Positions 18,204 to 28,740 of a stretch of DNA of 64,000 nucleotides are shown here, one piece after another. Both the position numbers and the translations under genes were made by a program. The stretch spans positions 1 through 64,000 of the forward strand of contig JACFMR010000010.1 of NCBI GenBank assembly GCA_019455245.1, given 5' to 3'. This stretch comes from Opitutaceae bacterium (GTDB lineage Bacteria > Verrucomicrobiota > Verrucomicrobiia > Opitutales > Opitutaceae). Position 1 is the stretch's first letter. The number at the start of each line of letters is the position of its first letter. The notes below the pieces were generated by a model. It was not told the origin of the DNA. It made no database searches and saw only the letters and a list, made by a program, of their open reading frames with translations.

Positions 18204-18231
18204 AGCCCCTCCATCCGGAGGGGCTTTTTTT
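18204..18231 (+). terminator. Rho-independent terminator after tRNA-Tyr
   Basis: A perfect 8-bp GC-rich stem (18205-18212 with 18217-18224), extended by an A-T pair, closes an ATCC loop and is followed by seven T residues. It begins 9 nt after the tRNA CCA. Confidence 0.93.
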
Positions 18232-18378
18232 GCGGACTGCGCCCCATGCTTCATCCTGCGCGCTGCGAAGGGTGGTGTGGGCTGATCCCGGGTTGGGGTA
18301 GACCAAGGGAGCCACCTTGTCGCTGGGCTCCAAGGCGGCTACGCGCAATCAGTGTATCGAAATTTCGATGCAGGGCAC

Positions 18379-18408
18379 AAAAAAATGCTCCCCGGGTTGG
18401 GGAGCATT
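18379..18408 (-). terminator. Rho-independent terminator for the Ala-rich repeat protein gene
   Basis: A perfect 10-bp stem (18384-18393 with 18399-18408) closes a 5-nt loop. On the minus strand it is followed by a run of T residues (A-run at 18379-18385 on the plus strand). It lies about 32 nt beyond the stop at 18441. The stretch 18232-18378 before it holds no recognisable gene. Confidence 0.88.
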
Positions 18409-18440
18409 GAAAATCGCAGGCGATGTTGGACGGGGTGCGA

Positions 18441-19796
18441 TCAGCTGCTCGGGCTGACGACGAGGATGTTGCCCGGATCCACGCTCACCACCGCCTCATT
18501 GCCCAGCACGCCGGCCACCGCGGCGCGGATGTTGGCCAGACGGGTGGCGTCCAGAGTGACGCCGGCGGCGGCGCTGAAGACGTCGTCGAGGTCGAAGCTG
18601 TTCGGGGAGCCGGTGACCGGGGGCAGGGCGATGCCCACCACGGCACTGACGCGGGTGGCGGTGACATCATTATTGGCGCTGTTGGTCACCACTGCGACGA
18701 GCACGCCGTTAATATTGACGGTTTGCAGGGTGAAGGTGATCTGAACTGGCGGGAGAACACCGGGATCGACGACCGGGACAGTGGGCTGAGTTGGCGCGGT
18801 CGGCGTGGTGGGCGGAGTTTGTACGGTGGTCGTGCCGGTGGCGGTTTGGACGGCGGTTTGGACAGCGGTGCTGCCGGTGGCGGCGGCGGCAGCAGTCGAG
18901 CCGGTGGCGGCGGCAGTCACGACGGAGGCCACGTTGACGGCACCGCCGGAGTTGACGGCGGCTTGGGTGGAACCGGTACTCGCAGCTTGGGCGACCGCAC
19001 CAACGTTGACAGTACCGACCGGGGCGGCCGCTGCGGCCGTGACGGCACCGGTCGATGACCCCTGGGCGGCGGCCGCCGCCACGGCGGTGGCGTTGATCGG
19101 GGCCGCGCTGCTAGGAGAAGAATTGGCTTGGACGACGGCGGCGACCGCGCCGGTGGTGGCGCCTTGGGAGGCAGCCTGAGCGACGGCGGCGACGTTGACC
19201 GTGCCGGTGGGAGCCGCGGCGGCAGCCGTGACAGCGCCGGCGGAAGAACCTTGCGAGGCGGCTTGGGCGATCGCCGCGACGTTGGCGGCCTGCGTGGGCG
19301 AGGTGGCGGCGGCGGTGACGGCACCCGCGGCGGCGCCTTGCGCGGAAGCGCTCGCGACGGCGGCAGCTTGACTGGCGGTAGCCGGGTTGCTGGCAGCAAC
19401 GGCCACGGCGGCTTGCGTGGCGGCGGAGGAGGCGGCTTGGACGACGGCGGCGACGTTGGTGGCGGTGGCAGGGGCGGCTTGCACCACCGCTTGGGTGACC
19501 GCTGCGGAAACGCTGGTCGCTACGGTGGTGAGGCCGGCCGCACTAGCCTGCGGTGAGGCGGCAACCTGAGTGGAGATCGCCGAGACGGCGGCTTGGACCG
19601 CCGCAACATTGGTGACGTCCACGCCGGCCGCTTGGAGAGCCGCGGCGACGGTCGCCGCAGCACCATCGCCGCCAGCGATGATCTGGGCAATTTCTTCGTC
19701 GCTGAGCACAAGCTCAGCGTTACTTTGACCGAAGGTGAGCCCTGCAGAAACAAGGAGCATAAACAGCGCCCGGGGGAGGAATCGGAGTAGGTTCAT
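18441..19796 (-). CDS. Secreted Ala/Thr/Val-rich repeat protein, function unknown
   Basis: I do not recognise this 451-residue protein. It has a signal peptide (MNLLRFLPRALFMLLVSAGL, then TFGQ), a short region with LSDEEIAQIIAGG, an extreme low-complexity middle of Ala, Thr, Val, Ser and Gln, a Pro/Thr hinge at about 328-350, and a C-terminal ~100-residue domain with beta-like segments (ITFTLQTVNINGVLVAVVTN). Residues 115-288 are a 29-residue repeat. The core contains no cysteines and few charges. A surface fibre, sheath or spacer role is possible but unproven. The ATG at 19796 is chosen because the signal peptide begins there; the longer frame adds 31 unlikely residues. It has its own promoter and terminator. 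Confidence 0.8.
   Translation of the reverse strand: MNLLRFLPRALFMLLVSAGLTFGQSNAELVLSDEEIAQIIAGGDGAAATVAAALQAAGVDVTNVAAVQAAVSAISTQVAASPQASAAGLTTVATSVSAAVTQAVVQAAPATATNVAAVVQAASSAATQAAVAVAASNPATASQAAAVASASAQGAAAGAVTAAATSPTQAANVAAIAQAASQGSSAGAVTAAAAAPTGTVNVAAVAQAASQGATTGAVAAVVQANSSPSSAAPINATAVAAAAAQGSSTGAVTAAAAAPVGTVNVGAVAQAASTGSTQAAVNSGGAVNVASVVTAAATGSTAAAAATGSTAVQTAVQTATGTTTVQTPPTTPTAPTQPTVPVVDPGVLPPVQITFTLQTVNINGVLVAVVTNSANNDVTATRVSAVVGIALPPVTGSPNSFDLDDVFSAAAGVTLDATRLANIRAAVAGVLGNEAVVSVDPGNILVVSPSS
18933..19454 (-). repeat. Tandem 87-bp coding repeat (29-residue unit)
   Basis: Within the secreted Ala-rich protein, units begin at residues 115, 144, 173, 202, 236, 265 and 289, that is at spacings of 29, 29, 29, 34, 29 and 24. 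A consensus unit is VAAVAQAASQGSSTGAVTAA plus AAAPTGTVN. One unit carries a five-residue insertion and one a five-residue deletion. Confidence 0.85.
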
Positions 19797-19891
19797 AGGA
19801 GGAGGCTTTGTAACAGAATGAGAAGTGCAGCACTTTGGCTGGACTGTAGGCAGGCCCCGGAGGTAGATCAAATCGCCCTTAAATTGCAACT

Positions 19892-19921
19892 ATTATATTG
19901 GAAATCAGGCTACTTGGCCAA
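19892..19921 (-). promoter_or_regulatory. Candidate sigma-70 promoter of the Ala-rich protein gene
   Basis: On the minus strand a perfect TATAAT (19892-19897) lies 18 bp downstream of TTGGCC (19916-19921, 4 of 6 matches to the -35 consensus), inside a locally AT-rich stretch. Transcription would start near 19885, giving a leader of about 90 nt before the ATG at 19796. No Shine-Dalgarno precedes that ATG. Confidence 0.65.
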
Positions 19922-19973
19922 GGCGTGGCTGAGACAGTAATCGGTGGAAACAAAAGATAATCCGGCGGTTTGG

Positions 19974-19993
19974 CACTCGCAGGCAGGCGAGTG
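19974..19993 (-). terminator. Hairpin after ccoI, possible terminator
   Basis: A perfect 7-bp stem (19974-19980 with 19987-19993) closes a 6-nt loop, 11 nt beyond the ccoI stop. No T-run follows directly; a TTTTGTTT stretch is some 20 nt further on. It could mark the end of the cbb3 operon or stabilise the transcript end. Confidence 0.4.
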
Positions 19994-20004
19994 TAGCGGC
20001 ATCT

Positions 20005-22356
20005 TCAAGCATATGCCTTGCGCATGCCGGCGGTGACCAAGGTGAGGGTCAGCAAGGAGTTGGCGGGCATGAGAATGGCGGCGACCAGCGGGTTGATCAT
20101 GCCGGCGACGGCAAACCCCACGGCCAGCAAGTTGTACAGCACGGAGAAAATGAGGATGATCCATTGGGTGCGCCGGCGGACGTCGTTGATCTCAAACAGG
20201 GCCCGAATCCCGCCGATGCCCCGGCCCAAGTAGTAGAAGTCCGCCTTTTGTTCGAGGATGCCGCGGTGGATGACCGGGGTGCCGCGGCAGAGCGCGGCGT
20301 CGAAGGCCAGGCTGTCGTTCGCTCCATCGCCCAGCATGAGCGTATCGTGGCGTTTTTCCGAGTGTATCCACTCGGCTTTTTCTTGTGGCGTCATGCCACC
20401 GTGGGCGCAAGCCGGTGGCAGTCGCAGGGCCCGGGCCAGGGCAAGTACCTTGTCCGTAAGGTCTCCACTCAAAATATGACACTCCAAACCGCGCTGTGAC
20501 AGGGCGACCAATTCCGCAGGTGCGTCGGGCCGCACCGTATCGGCAAACTGGAAACGGGTCACCCTTTGCCCGTTGCGGGCGAGTACGGTGCCGCCGTCTG
20601 CCGGTCCGTCATCCCGCCAACCGGCGCGGCCGAGACTCCAGTTGCCGGCGAAGAGGCCCTGACCCACCTCCTCCTGCACGGTTTCCGCCAGCGGTTCGGG
20701 CGCGGGGCCGGTCCCCAGCAAATTTTCGAGCAGAGACTGGCCCACGGGATGCGGATTGTCGTGCACGAGGGTAAACAGGGCCGCCTTGGCCTCGGGTGGA
20801 AGCGCATGCAACGCGGCGGTATTTTGCAGCACGGGGGTCTCAAGCGTCAGGGTGCCGGTCTTGTCAAAAACCACCCGGCGCACCCGGTGCAGGCGTGCCC
20901 AAAGATCAGATTCCCGCACAAAGACGCCGCGCCGGCGCAGGCCGACCGACGCCATCTCGTCGGCCAACGGAAAGGCCAGACCGATGGCGCAAGGGCAGGA
21001 AACGACGAGAATGGCGGTGACAATGGCGCCGGTGTGGAGCAGGTCACCGGTGGCGAAGCCCCAACCCAGCCCGGCCAGCGTGGCGATGCCGAGGATGCCG
21101 ATGAGGTAACCGCGGATGATGCGCTCCAAAAAATCGTGGCGGGTGCCGGGATGTTCACGGGTGCGGGTGAGCTGGGCGAGCAGCGAGTCCTCCCAGCGCT
21201 GCCGGGCGGTCAACTTAATTTCGGACCGGTTCAGGTTGAGCGCCCCGGCCGGAACCCGTTGGCCGGGCTGAAAATCCCTCGGCACTGATTCGCCGTTGAT
21301 CGAGGCGAGGGAGAATGAGGCGGCTTCCGCGAGCTGGGATTCCACCGGCACGATCTGACCGGACCGTAGCAGGTAGGTTTGGCCGACCTTGAGCGCCTCG
21401 GGTTCGACCGGGGCGGTGGTGCCGTCCGCATTGACGACCGGCAGTTGCTGCGGACGCGGTTGCCGCGCCAGCAGCCGGCGGCGGTTGTGCTCGACCGCCA
21501 GCACCTGTGCCCAGCGGCCGGCAAGCATGAGCACGATGAAACCGCTCACGAAGTCAAAATACATGTAGGCTTCGTTTCGGGTCAGCCAGCCATAGAGCGA
21601 GCCAAGATAGGCCCCGAGAATGCCAAGCGAAATGGGCAGGTCGATGTGGAGCAACCCCAGCCGCAGGCCCTGCCAGGCCTTTTGCAGGAAGTAGCCGCCG
21701 CCGGCGATGAGGCTGAGCGTGCCGAAGAGCAAGGAAAGCGTTTCGAAAAGTCGCGCATAGGCGAAGCTTTGCTCCATCCCGAAATACACGGGCAGCGTGA
21801 AGAGCATGACGTTCATCGCGAACGCGGTGCACAGGCCGATGCGCCGGCCCAGCGCGCGGCTTTCGAGCTCGGACTCGCTGTCGTCGGGCGGTCCGACGAG
21901 GTAATTGAACGCGTGCAGCTTGCGGGCAAATTCGACCGCGGAAAACTCACCCGCAGTCCAGCGCAACTCCATCTGTCCGAGCTGGGCGTTGACGATGATG
22001 GTGCGGGCACCGGGCATCGGCTGGAAGAGCCGCTCGATGAGCCACACACAGCCGGCGCACGAAATTCCTTGGATGCTGAGGCGCAGCACCGGTGTTTGCC
22101 GGCCGGCGGCCCGCTCCGTTTCTTCCTGCAATGCGGCCAGCCAGCTGAAATCCCGTGGTTGGAAAACCGTCGCGTCCACCGGGGCCGTCACCGCGTCCTT
22201 GATGTGGTAATAACTGTCGAGGCCGTGCTCGTGCACGAGCCGGTGCACGTAGGAGCAGCCGGCGCAGCAAAAACCGCTGCGGCGGGCCGATTCGTCGAGT
22301 AGCGGGGCGCCGCAATGCCGGCAGGTCGGGGCCGGGCGTTTTTCGGCCTGATTCAT
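20005..22356 (-). CDS. ccoI: Copper-transporting P-type ATPase for cbb3 oxidase assembly (CcoI/FixI)
   Basis: This 783-residue P1B-type ATPase is expected to export copper to the periplasm for the CuB site of cbb3 oxidase. In order it has an N-terminal cysteine cluster (C12, C15, C30, C31, C34) of the type found in FixI, a metal-binding domain with CAGC at 100-103, eight membrane helices with CPC at 454-456, the phosphorylation site DKTGT near 495, and GDGANDS in the ATP domain. The cysteine cluster and the position at the end of the ccoNOQPG operon separate it from general CopA pumps. The start codon directly follows the stop of the DsbD_2-like gene. Confidence 0.93.
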   Translation of the reverse strand: MNQAEKRPAPTCRHCGAPLLDESARRSGFCCAGCSYVHRLVHEHGLDSYYHIKDAVTAPVDATVFQPRDFSWLAALQEETERAAGRQTPVLRLSIQGISCAGCVWLIERLFQPMPGARTIIVNAQLGQMELRWTAGEFSAVEFARKLHAFNYLVGPPDDSESELESRALGRRIGLCTAFAMNVMLFTLPVYFGMEQSFAYARLFETLSLLFGTLSLIAGGGYFLQKAWQGLRLGLLHIDLPISLGILGAYLGSLYGWLTRNEAYMYFDFVSGFIVLMLAGRWAQVLAVEHNRRRLLARQPRPQQLPVVNADGTTAPVEPEALKVGQTYLLRSGQIVPVESQLAEAASFSLASINGESVPRDFQPGQRVPAGALNLNRSEIKLTARQRWEDSLLAQLTRTREHPGTRHDFLERIIRGYLIGILGIATLAGLGWGFATGDLLHTGAIVTAILVVSCPCAIGLAFPLADEMASVGLRRRGVFVRESDLWARLHRVRRVVFDKTGTLTLETPVLQNTAALHALPPEAKAALFTLVHDNPHPVGQSLLENLLGTGPAPEPLAETVQEEVGQGLFAGNWSLGRAGWRDDGPADGGTVLARNGQRVTRFQFADTVRPDAPAELVALSQRGLECHILSGDLTDKVLALARALRLPPACAHGGMTPQEKAEWIHSEKRHDTLMLGDGANDSLAFDAALCRGTPVIHRGILEQKADFYYLGRGIGGIRALFEINDVRRRTQWIILIFSVLYNLLAVGFAVAGMINPLVAAILMPANSLLTLTLVTAGMRKAYA

Positions 22357-23052
22357 TCAGAAGCAGACGAGGTTGTTCACATCGGGCCCGGGCAGGCCGA
22401 GGGTGCTGCGCAGCCGCCAGGCGATCAGCAGGGCGGTGACAAGCGCGAGGGAGATGCGAATCCGGTCGATCCAGACCGGGGGGAGCTTGCTGCGCACCCA
22501 TTGGAATTGGGTCTGGGCAAACCAGAGCAAGGGGACGGTGCCCAGGCCGAAGGCCAGCATGAACTCCGCCCCGCGCACGGCGGAGCCGCTCAACAGCGCC
22601 AGTGCCACGATGAAATAGAGCGGACCGCAAGGCAGCAGCGGCGTGGCCGAGCCCAGGGCGAGGGCGGCCTGCACGCGGGTACGCGATCGCACCCATTGGT
22701 TGATTTTCAGCGTGAACCGCCCCAGAAACAGCGGTTTGGGCAGCCAGCGGTCCCAGCGCAGGGCGAGTCCGAGGAAAAACAGCACCAGTACCCAGGGCAA
22801 CCAGCGGAGCACGTCGCTGTTCAACCACTGCAACGGGGCGCGGCCGATGCCGCCGGCCAGCGCACCGAGCAGGGTGTAGCTGGCGAGGCGGCTCAGGTGA
22901 TAGGCGCTGCTGACGAGGTGGGCGTCGGCCCGGTCGCCTTTCAGCGGCATCAGCGAGCAGGCCAGCGGTCCGCACATGCCCACGCAATGCAGACTGGTGA
23001 CGAGACCGGCGATCAGCGCGGCGGTGGGGGAATTGACGGCGGCGAGTTCCAT
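22357..23052 (-). CDS. Sulfite exporter TauE/SafE-like membrane protein (DsbD_2 type)
   Basis: This 231-residue protein has about six membrane helices. Two repeats of a motif are visible: GLVTSLHCVGMCGPLACSL near residue 16 and ATPLLPCGPLYF near 134, each with a cysteine in a CGP context, as in the DsbD_2/PF13386 group. Members often sit in cbb3 oxidase operons and are thought to help copper handling or cytochrome biogenesis. It lies between the FixH-position microprotein and ccoI, with no gap to ccoI. The exact role is inferred from context. Confidence 0.85.
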   Translation of the reverse strand: MELAAVNSPTAALIAGLVTSLHCVGMCGPLACSLMPLKGDRADAHLVSSAYHLSRLASYTLLGALAGGIGRAPLQWLNSDVLRWLPWVLVLFFLGLALRWDRWLPKPLFLGRFTLKINQWVRSRTRVQAALALGSATPLLPCGPLYFIVALALLSGSAVRGAEFMLAFGLGTVPLLWFAQTQFQWVRSKLPPVWIDRIRISLALVTALLIAWRLRSTLGLPGPDVNNLVCF

Positions 23053-23053
23053 G

Positions 23054-23200
23054 TCAGGGCGCGACGGGTCGGGTGGCGAGCGGGACTTCGGTCACGGGAT
23101 GTTTGGCCGCGATGGAGAACCACACCGCCCAGGCCGCCAGCTGCACGATGAAGGCGACCACGACCCACCACCAGAGCCTACTGCCGCGCGGCCTTTTCAT
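23054..23200 (-). CDS. Single-pass membrane microprotein at the FixH position of the cbb3 operon
   Basis: This 48-residue protein begins MKRPRGSRLWWWVV, has one membrane helix (about 10-31) and a short tail rich in Pro, Val and Thr. It occupies the place where ccoH/fixH normally lies, between ccoG and ccoI, but is far shorter than FixH (about 150-170) and lacks the periplasmic domain. The start has one of the best ribosome-binding sites in the window (GAGGAGGAAA directly before ATG). It overlaps the end of ccoG by 23 nt and ends one base before the next gene's start. It may be a reduced FixH or an unrelated assembly peptide. Confidence 0.7.
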   Translation of the reverse strand: MKRPRGSRLWWWVVVAFIVQLAAWAVWFSIAAKHPVTEVPLATRPVAP

Positions 23201-24596
23201 TTTCCTCCTCGCGGAGCAGGCGGGCGTCCGGACCGAGAAATTCGACTTCCTTGGCCAAGGACACCGCGCCGGCGGCATCTGTCATGGTCAGGGTGAAGGC
23301 AAACGGACCTTGGTAATCACGGCGGGGCATCAGCACGATCAGGGGGCGGACATCCTCGCCCATGGGCACGACGGTCACCGGCTCGGTAAGGCCGTTTTGC
23401 TGCAGGGCGGTGCCGGCATTGAGCTGCACGTGGAATGTGGCGGGTTCGGATTGTTTGTTGACCATGCGCACCAGGAACTGGTTGCGCACGGTGTCTTCCG
23501 TGACGAAATAGGGTGCGCCGGTCATGCGGGTGACGCTGAAGGCGGCGGTTTTGACCGTCGAGAGCGCCCAGCCCGTGACGGCGACACCGATAAGAAACAG
23601 CACGCCATAAAGCAGGGTGCGCGGCCGCAGCCAGTGGGTTTTGGTGCCCGAGAGTCCGCTCTGCGAATCATAACGGATCAGGCCCGTGGGCTTGTGCACC
23701 TTGGTCATAACCTCGTCACAGGCGTCGATGCACGCGGCGCAACCGACGCATTCCAGCTGGAGACCGTGGCGGATGTCGATGCCGGTGGGGCAGACCTGCA
23801 CGCAGCGGTTGCAGGCCACGCAATCGCCGGCGCCGGGGGTGCCGAGTTTGCCGCGGGGCTCACCGCGGGCGGTATCGTAGCCGATGACAAGCGAGTGATC
23901 GTCAATCATCGCCGACTGCAGACGGCCGTAGGGGCAGATGACGATGCAGAGCTGCTCGCGGAACCAGGCGAAGTTGAAATACAGGATGCCGGCGAAAATG
24001 AAGACGAAGCCGAAGGCGCTCCAATGTTCGAACGGCGCATCGTGCATCATGGTCCAGAGCTGCGGGATGGAGACAAAGTAGGCGAGGAACAGATGGGTGA
24101 TGGCCAGCGAAACGAGAATGTAGAGGGCGTGCTTGAACGTGCGCCGGAGGATCTTGCCGGCGGTGAGCGGGGCGGCGGCCAGTTTGCGCCGGGCGAGGGC
24201 GTCGCCGTCGATCCAGCGTTCAATGCGCCGGTAGACGTGATCGAGAAACACCGTGTGAGGGCAGGCCCAGCCGCACCAGACGCGGCCCAGCAGCGCCGTG
24301 ACAAAAAAGAGCGTAAAGCCGAGGCCGGTGATCAGGAAGAAAATCAGCCAGAGGTCCTGGGCGGCGAGGGTCCAGCCGAAGAGGTGAAAGCGGCGTTCGG
24401 CGACATCGAGAAAAACCGCCGGATATCCGCCAACCTTGATCCAGGGCAGAAGCAGATAGATGACGATCAGCAGCAGACCCGACCAAAGCCGCGCCCGCAT
24501 GAACGGACCGCGGGCGTCTGCGGGATAGAGGAAGGGCCGGGAACCGTCTTCACTGATGGTGGTGACCGACTCAAGCGAGGGCTGATTTTTCGCCAT
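23178..24596 (-). CDS. ccoG: Cytochrome c oxidase accessory protein CcoG
   Basis: This 472-residue membrane protein carries two ferredoxin-type clusters (CVACNRCVQVCP and CVGCAACIDACDEVM), membrane helices in the first half including the GRVWCGWACPHTVFLD segment, and a C-terminal immunoglobulin-like domain on the periplasmic side. CcoG reduces Cu(II) to Cu(I) for assembly of the cbb3 oxidase. I chose the ATG at 24596 (MAKNQPSLESV); an upstream start at 24638 would add 14 residues. It lies between ccoP and the microprotein gene. Confidence 0.95.
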   Translation of the reverse strand: MAKNQPSLESVTTISEDGSRPFLYPADARGPFMRARLWSGLLLIVIYLLLPWIKVGGYPAVFLDVAERRFHLFGWTLAAQDLWLIFFLITGLGFTLFFVTALLGRVWCGWACPHTVFLDHVYRRIERWIDGDALARRKLAAAPLTAGKILRRTFKHALYILVSLAITHLFLAYFVSIPQLWTMMHDAPFEHWSAFGFVFIFAGILYFNFAWFREQLCIVICPYGRLQSAMIDDHSLVIGYDTARGEPRGKLGTPGAGDCVACNRCVQVCPTGIDIRHGLQLECVGCAACIDACDEVMTKVHKPTGLIRYDSQSGLSGTKTHWLRPRTLLYGVLFLIGVAVTGWALSTVKTAAFSVTRMTGAPYFVTEDTVRNQFLVRMVNKQSEPATFHVQLNAGTALQQNGLTEPVTVVPMGEDVRPLIVLMPRRDYQGPFAFTLTMTDAAGAVSLAKEVEFLGPDARLLREEENEKAARQ

Positions 24597-24641
24597 TACA
24601 TCCGGAATGATGGATCGGGCCCGCGTCGCGGGCCACAATAA

Positions 24642-25190
24642 TCACTTGGGCTCCGCGTGGTGGCTGAGGATGTAGGCGACGACCTCCGAAGTTTTTTTTG
24701 CCCCGATGACCGGTCCCCAGGACGGCATGCCCTTTTCCAGCACGCCCTTGTCCACGACGTGGTAGAGGTCCGTGGGTTTGCCCCCGTGGATCCAGACGTC
24801 GTCGAGGAGGTTGGGCCCGATGCCGCCCGCGTCGGTGCCGCGCATGTCCTCGCGGTGACAGCTGGCGCAGGTGGTGTTGTAGGTGGCCCGGCCGGCGTCG
24901 ACAAAAACGGCGTTGCGGCTCATCTGCCACAACGAGCCGTCGTCAAGCTGCGAGGTGTTGGCCAGGCGGGCGGCCTGGATGCGCTGCATTTCCTGTTCGA
25001 TGGCGACGGTGGAGGACGGACCGATCGCGGCGGTTTGATAGTAGAACCAGTAGCCGACCCAAAACACGATGGCTCCGTAGAACGTGAGCAGCCACCAGTT
25101 GGGCATGCGTTTGTCGTATTCCTGGATGCCGTCGTAGGTGTGCGGCCGGATCGGTTCGTCGTGATCGGGTGTGTTAGCCTCGGGTGTCAT
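24642..25190 (-). CDS. ccoP: cbb3-type oxidase diheme subunit CcoP homologue with a single heme site
   Basis: This 182-residue protein has the CcoP N-terminal region: HTYDGIQEYDKRMPNWW at 17-33, a membrane helix at about 32-51, and then one cytochrome c domain with CASCH at 108-112 and a distal methionine probably in KGMPSWG. Canonical CcoP is about 300 residues with two c-type hemes; the second heme domain is absent. It passes electrons from cytochrome c or quinol-derived donors to CcoO and CcoN. The start ATG lies inside the end of ccoQ (17-nt overlap). No frameshift remnant of a second heme domain is visible after the stop. Confidence 0.92.
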   Translation of the reverse strand: MTPEANTPDHDEPIRPHTYDGIQEYDKRMPNWWLLTFYGAIVFWVGYWFYYQTAAIGPSSTVAIEQEMQRIQAARLANTSQLDDGSLWQMSRNAVFVDAGRATYNTTCASCHREDMRGTDAGGIGPNLLDDVWIHGGKPTDLYHVVDKGVLEKGMPSWGPVIGAKKTSEVVAYILSHHAEPK

Positions 25191-25362
25191 GGTGCGGCTG
25201 TTCGGAGTCGGTGGGAAAAGGGAGGTTGGCGAGTTGGTCGGCCTGGCGGCGCGGCATGCGCAGTGCGCGCCAGGAAACCCAGAGGAAGATGGTGAGGGCG
25301 ACGGCAAACGCGGTGACGGTGAGTGCCGCGGCGTAGTCCTCAAATATCATGCGCTTGAACAT
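25174..25362 (-). CDS. ccoQ: cbb3-type oxidase small subunit CcoQ
   Basis: This 62-residue protein has a short N-terminus (MFKRMIFEDYA), a single membrane helix at about 10-30 and a polar tail. The size, topology and location between ccoO and ccoP match CcoQ, which stabilises the complex. It starts 3 nt after ccoNO and overlaps ccoP by 17 nt. Sequence conservation in CcoQ is low, so the call leans on position. Confidence 0.82.
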   Translation of the reverse strand: MFKRMIFEDYAAALTVTAFAVALTIFLWVSWRALRMPRRQADQLANLPFPTDSEQPHHDTRG

Positions 25363-25365
25363 GGC

Positions 25366-27666
<2,301 letters not shown>

Positions 27667-27720
27667 GGAAGAAAGGAAGCCCGTGGCGGCGGGGTGGAGC
27701 GCTGGTTGCTGGCGGTCAGA

Positions 27721-27918
27721 TTAAGGCCGGGCGCCGTCCCGGTCCGCCTGTTTGGATGCCGGGGGCGCGCTGACGCGCGGCATTTCCTCGGCGAGGGGCA
27801 ACAGGGCCTCGCGCTCGGCGCTGCTGAAACGCCGCCGCGAACTCTCGCGGAGGAAAAACACAATGAAGGTGAAGACCAGGCACAGGCTGATGGTCAGGGT
27901 GAGCGGGATTACATTCAT
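27721..27918 (-). CDS. ccoS: cbb3 oxidase assembly protein CcoS-like
   Basis: This 65-residue protein has one N-terminal membrane helix (IPLTLTISLCLVFTFIVFFL) followed by a charged tail, as in CcoS, which is needed to place heme b and copper in CcoN. It is the first gene of the leftward cbb3 cluster, 54 bp before ccoNO; in many genomes ccoS instead follows ccoI. The usual acidic motif after the helix is weak here, so the identity rests on topology and position. Confidence 0.6.
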   Translation of the reverse strand: MNVIPLTLTISLCLVFTFIVFFLRESSRRRFSSAEREALLPLAEEMPRVSAPPASKQADRDGARP

Positions 27919-28263
27919 GATGATGCGATGATTCCGGATTGGGATGCGGTGGTTTTGGCAGCACCTGGATCAGCAGGTTTGAACGCTCATTTTCACGCGT
28001 GCGAAGCTGAGTCTGCCCATGCGGTCCGGCGAGCCAATTCGCCCCTGCGGCGGCAAGCCGGAGGAAAGAAGGTGCAGCACAGCCGGGAAATCGTGAAACG
28101 CATGGTTCGCACAGAGGCTACTTCAGTCGGCAAAACCCTGCTCCGCAAGGTTTGGCGGGCGCTATGCATTTTTTGTCATGACCGGTATTAAGCGGCAAAA
28201 TATGCCCACGCTTCGGCAAACGATGCGAAGCCGCGGCGCCGGTTTGCTGGCACTCTGTGACTC
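27919..28263. other. 345-bp intergenic region between the cbb3 operon and a divergent gene
   Basis: This region must hold the promoters for the leftward cbb3 operon and the rightward gene at 28264. I looked for an FNR/ANR palindrome (TTGAT-N4-ATCAA) and found none. An A/T-richer patch at about 28168-28205 is the most promoter-like part, but no clear -35/-10 pair stands out on either strand. No convincing ORF is present. Confidence 0.5.
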
Positions 28264-28740
28264 ATGCAAGACGAGGTCAGGCGAGCCTTGATGGAGCAGC
28301 GGGACGAGATCCATGCCCGCTGGGAAGCATTGCTGCACCAGCAGGACAGCAAGACCCCCCTCGGCAATCCGGATTGTCTCGTTTTCATGATCGACTGGTC
28401 GCTCAACGAGATCTTCGCGCTTTTGCGGGAAATGCCCACGCGACGTCTCCTCAGTCATGCCCAGGACGAGCCCGAATGTCCCTGTGGCATGAATCCGCTG
28501 TTGGCGTATTATCGCACCGCCGAGCTGGCGCTGGTTGAGGCGTTGGAGCGGGTGCATGCGGCCATGCCGATGCTCAGCGAACCCGACAAGACGGCGAACA
28601 TGCAGCTGCTCCGGGCGGTGGTGGCCAAGGTACGCTGCCGGGAGGTGGAAACCTTCTGCGCCGTTTGCCAGCGCCGCCCCGCAGGCAGCGTCCGCCACGT
28701 CTGTCAGGCGCGCGCGGGAGCGTGTATCCGGTCGCGGTAG
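28264..28740 (+). CDS. Conserved-looking cytoplasmic protein with cysteine motifs, function unknown
   Basis: I do not recognise this 158-residue protein. It is predicted soluble and mostly helical. Cysteines cluster in two places: ECPCGMNPLLAYYRTAE at the centre and CREVETFCAVCQRRPAGSVRHVCQARAGAC at the C-terminus, the latter resembling a metal-binding knuckle. It is divergent from the cbb3 operon. Its last 37 bp overlap the PocR-AraC gene on the other strand. A role in metal or redox sensing near the oxidase is conceivable but not shown. Confidence 0.65.
   Translation: MQDEVRRALMEQRDEIHARWEALLHQQDSKTPLGNPDCLVFMIDWSLNEIFALLREMPTRRLLSHAQDEPECPCGMNPLLAYYRTAELALVEALERVHAAMPMLSEPDKTANMQLLRAVVAKVRCREVETFCAVCQRRPAGSVRHVCQARAGACIRSR

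Noticed and set aside
28180..28215. A sigma-54-like GG...GC string before the cbb3 operon
   Set aside because: The spacing between GG and GC is 8 or 9, not the required 10, and no sigma-54 activator is nearby.
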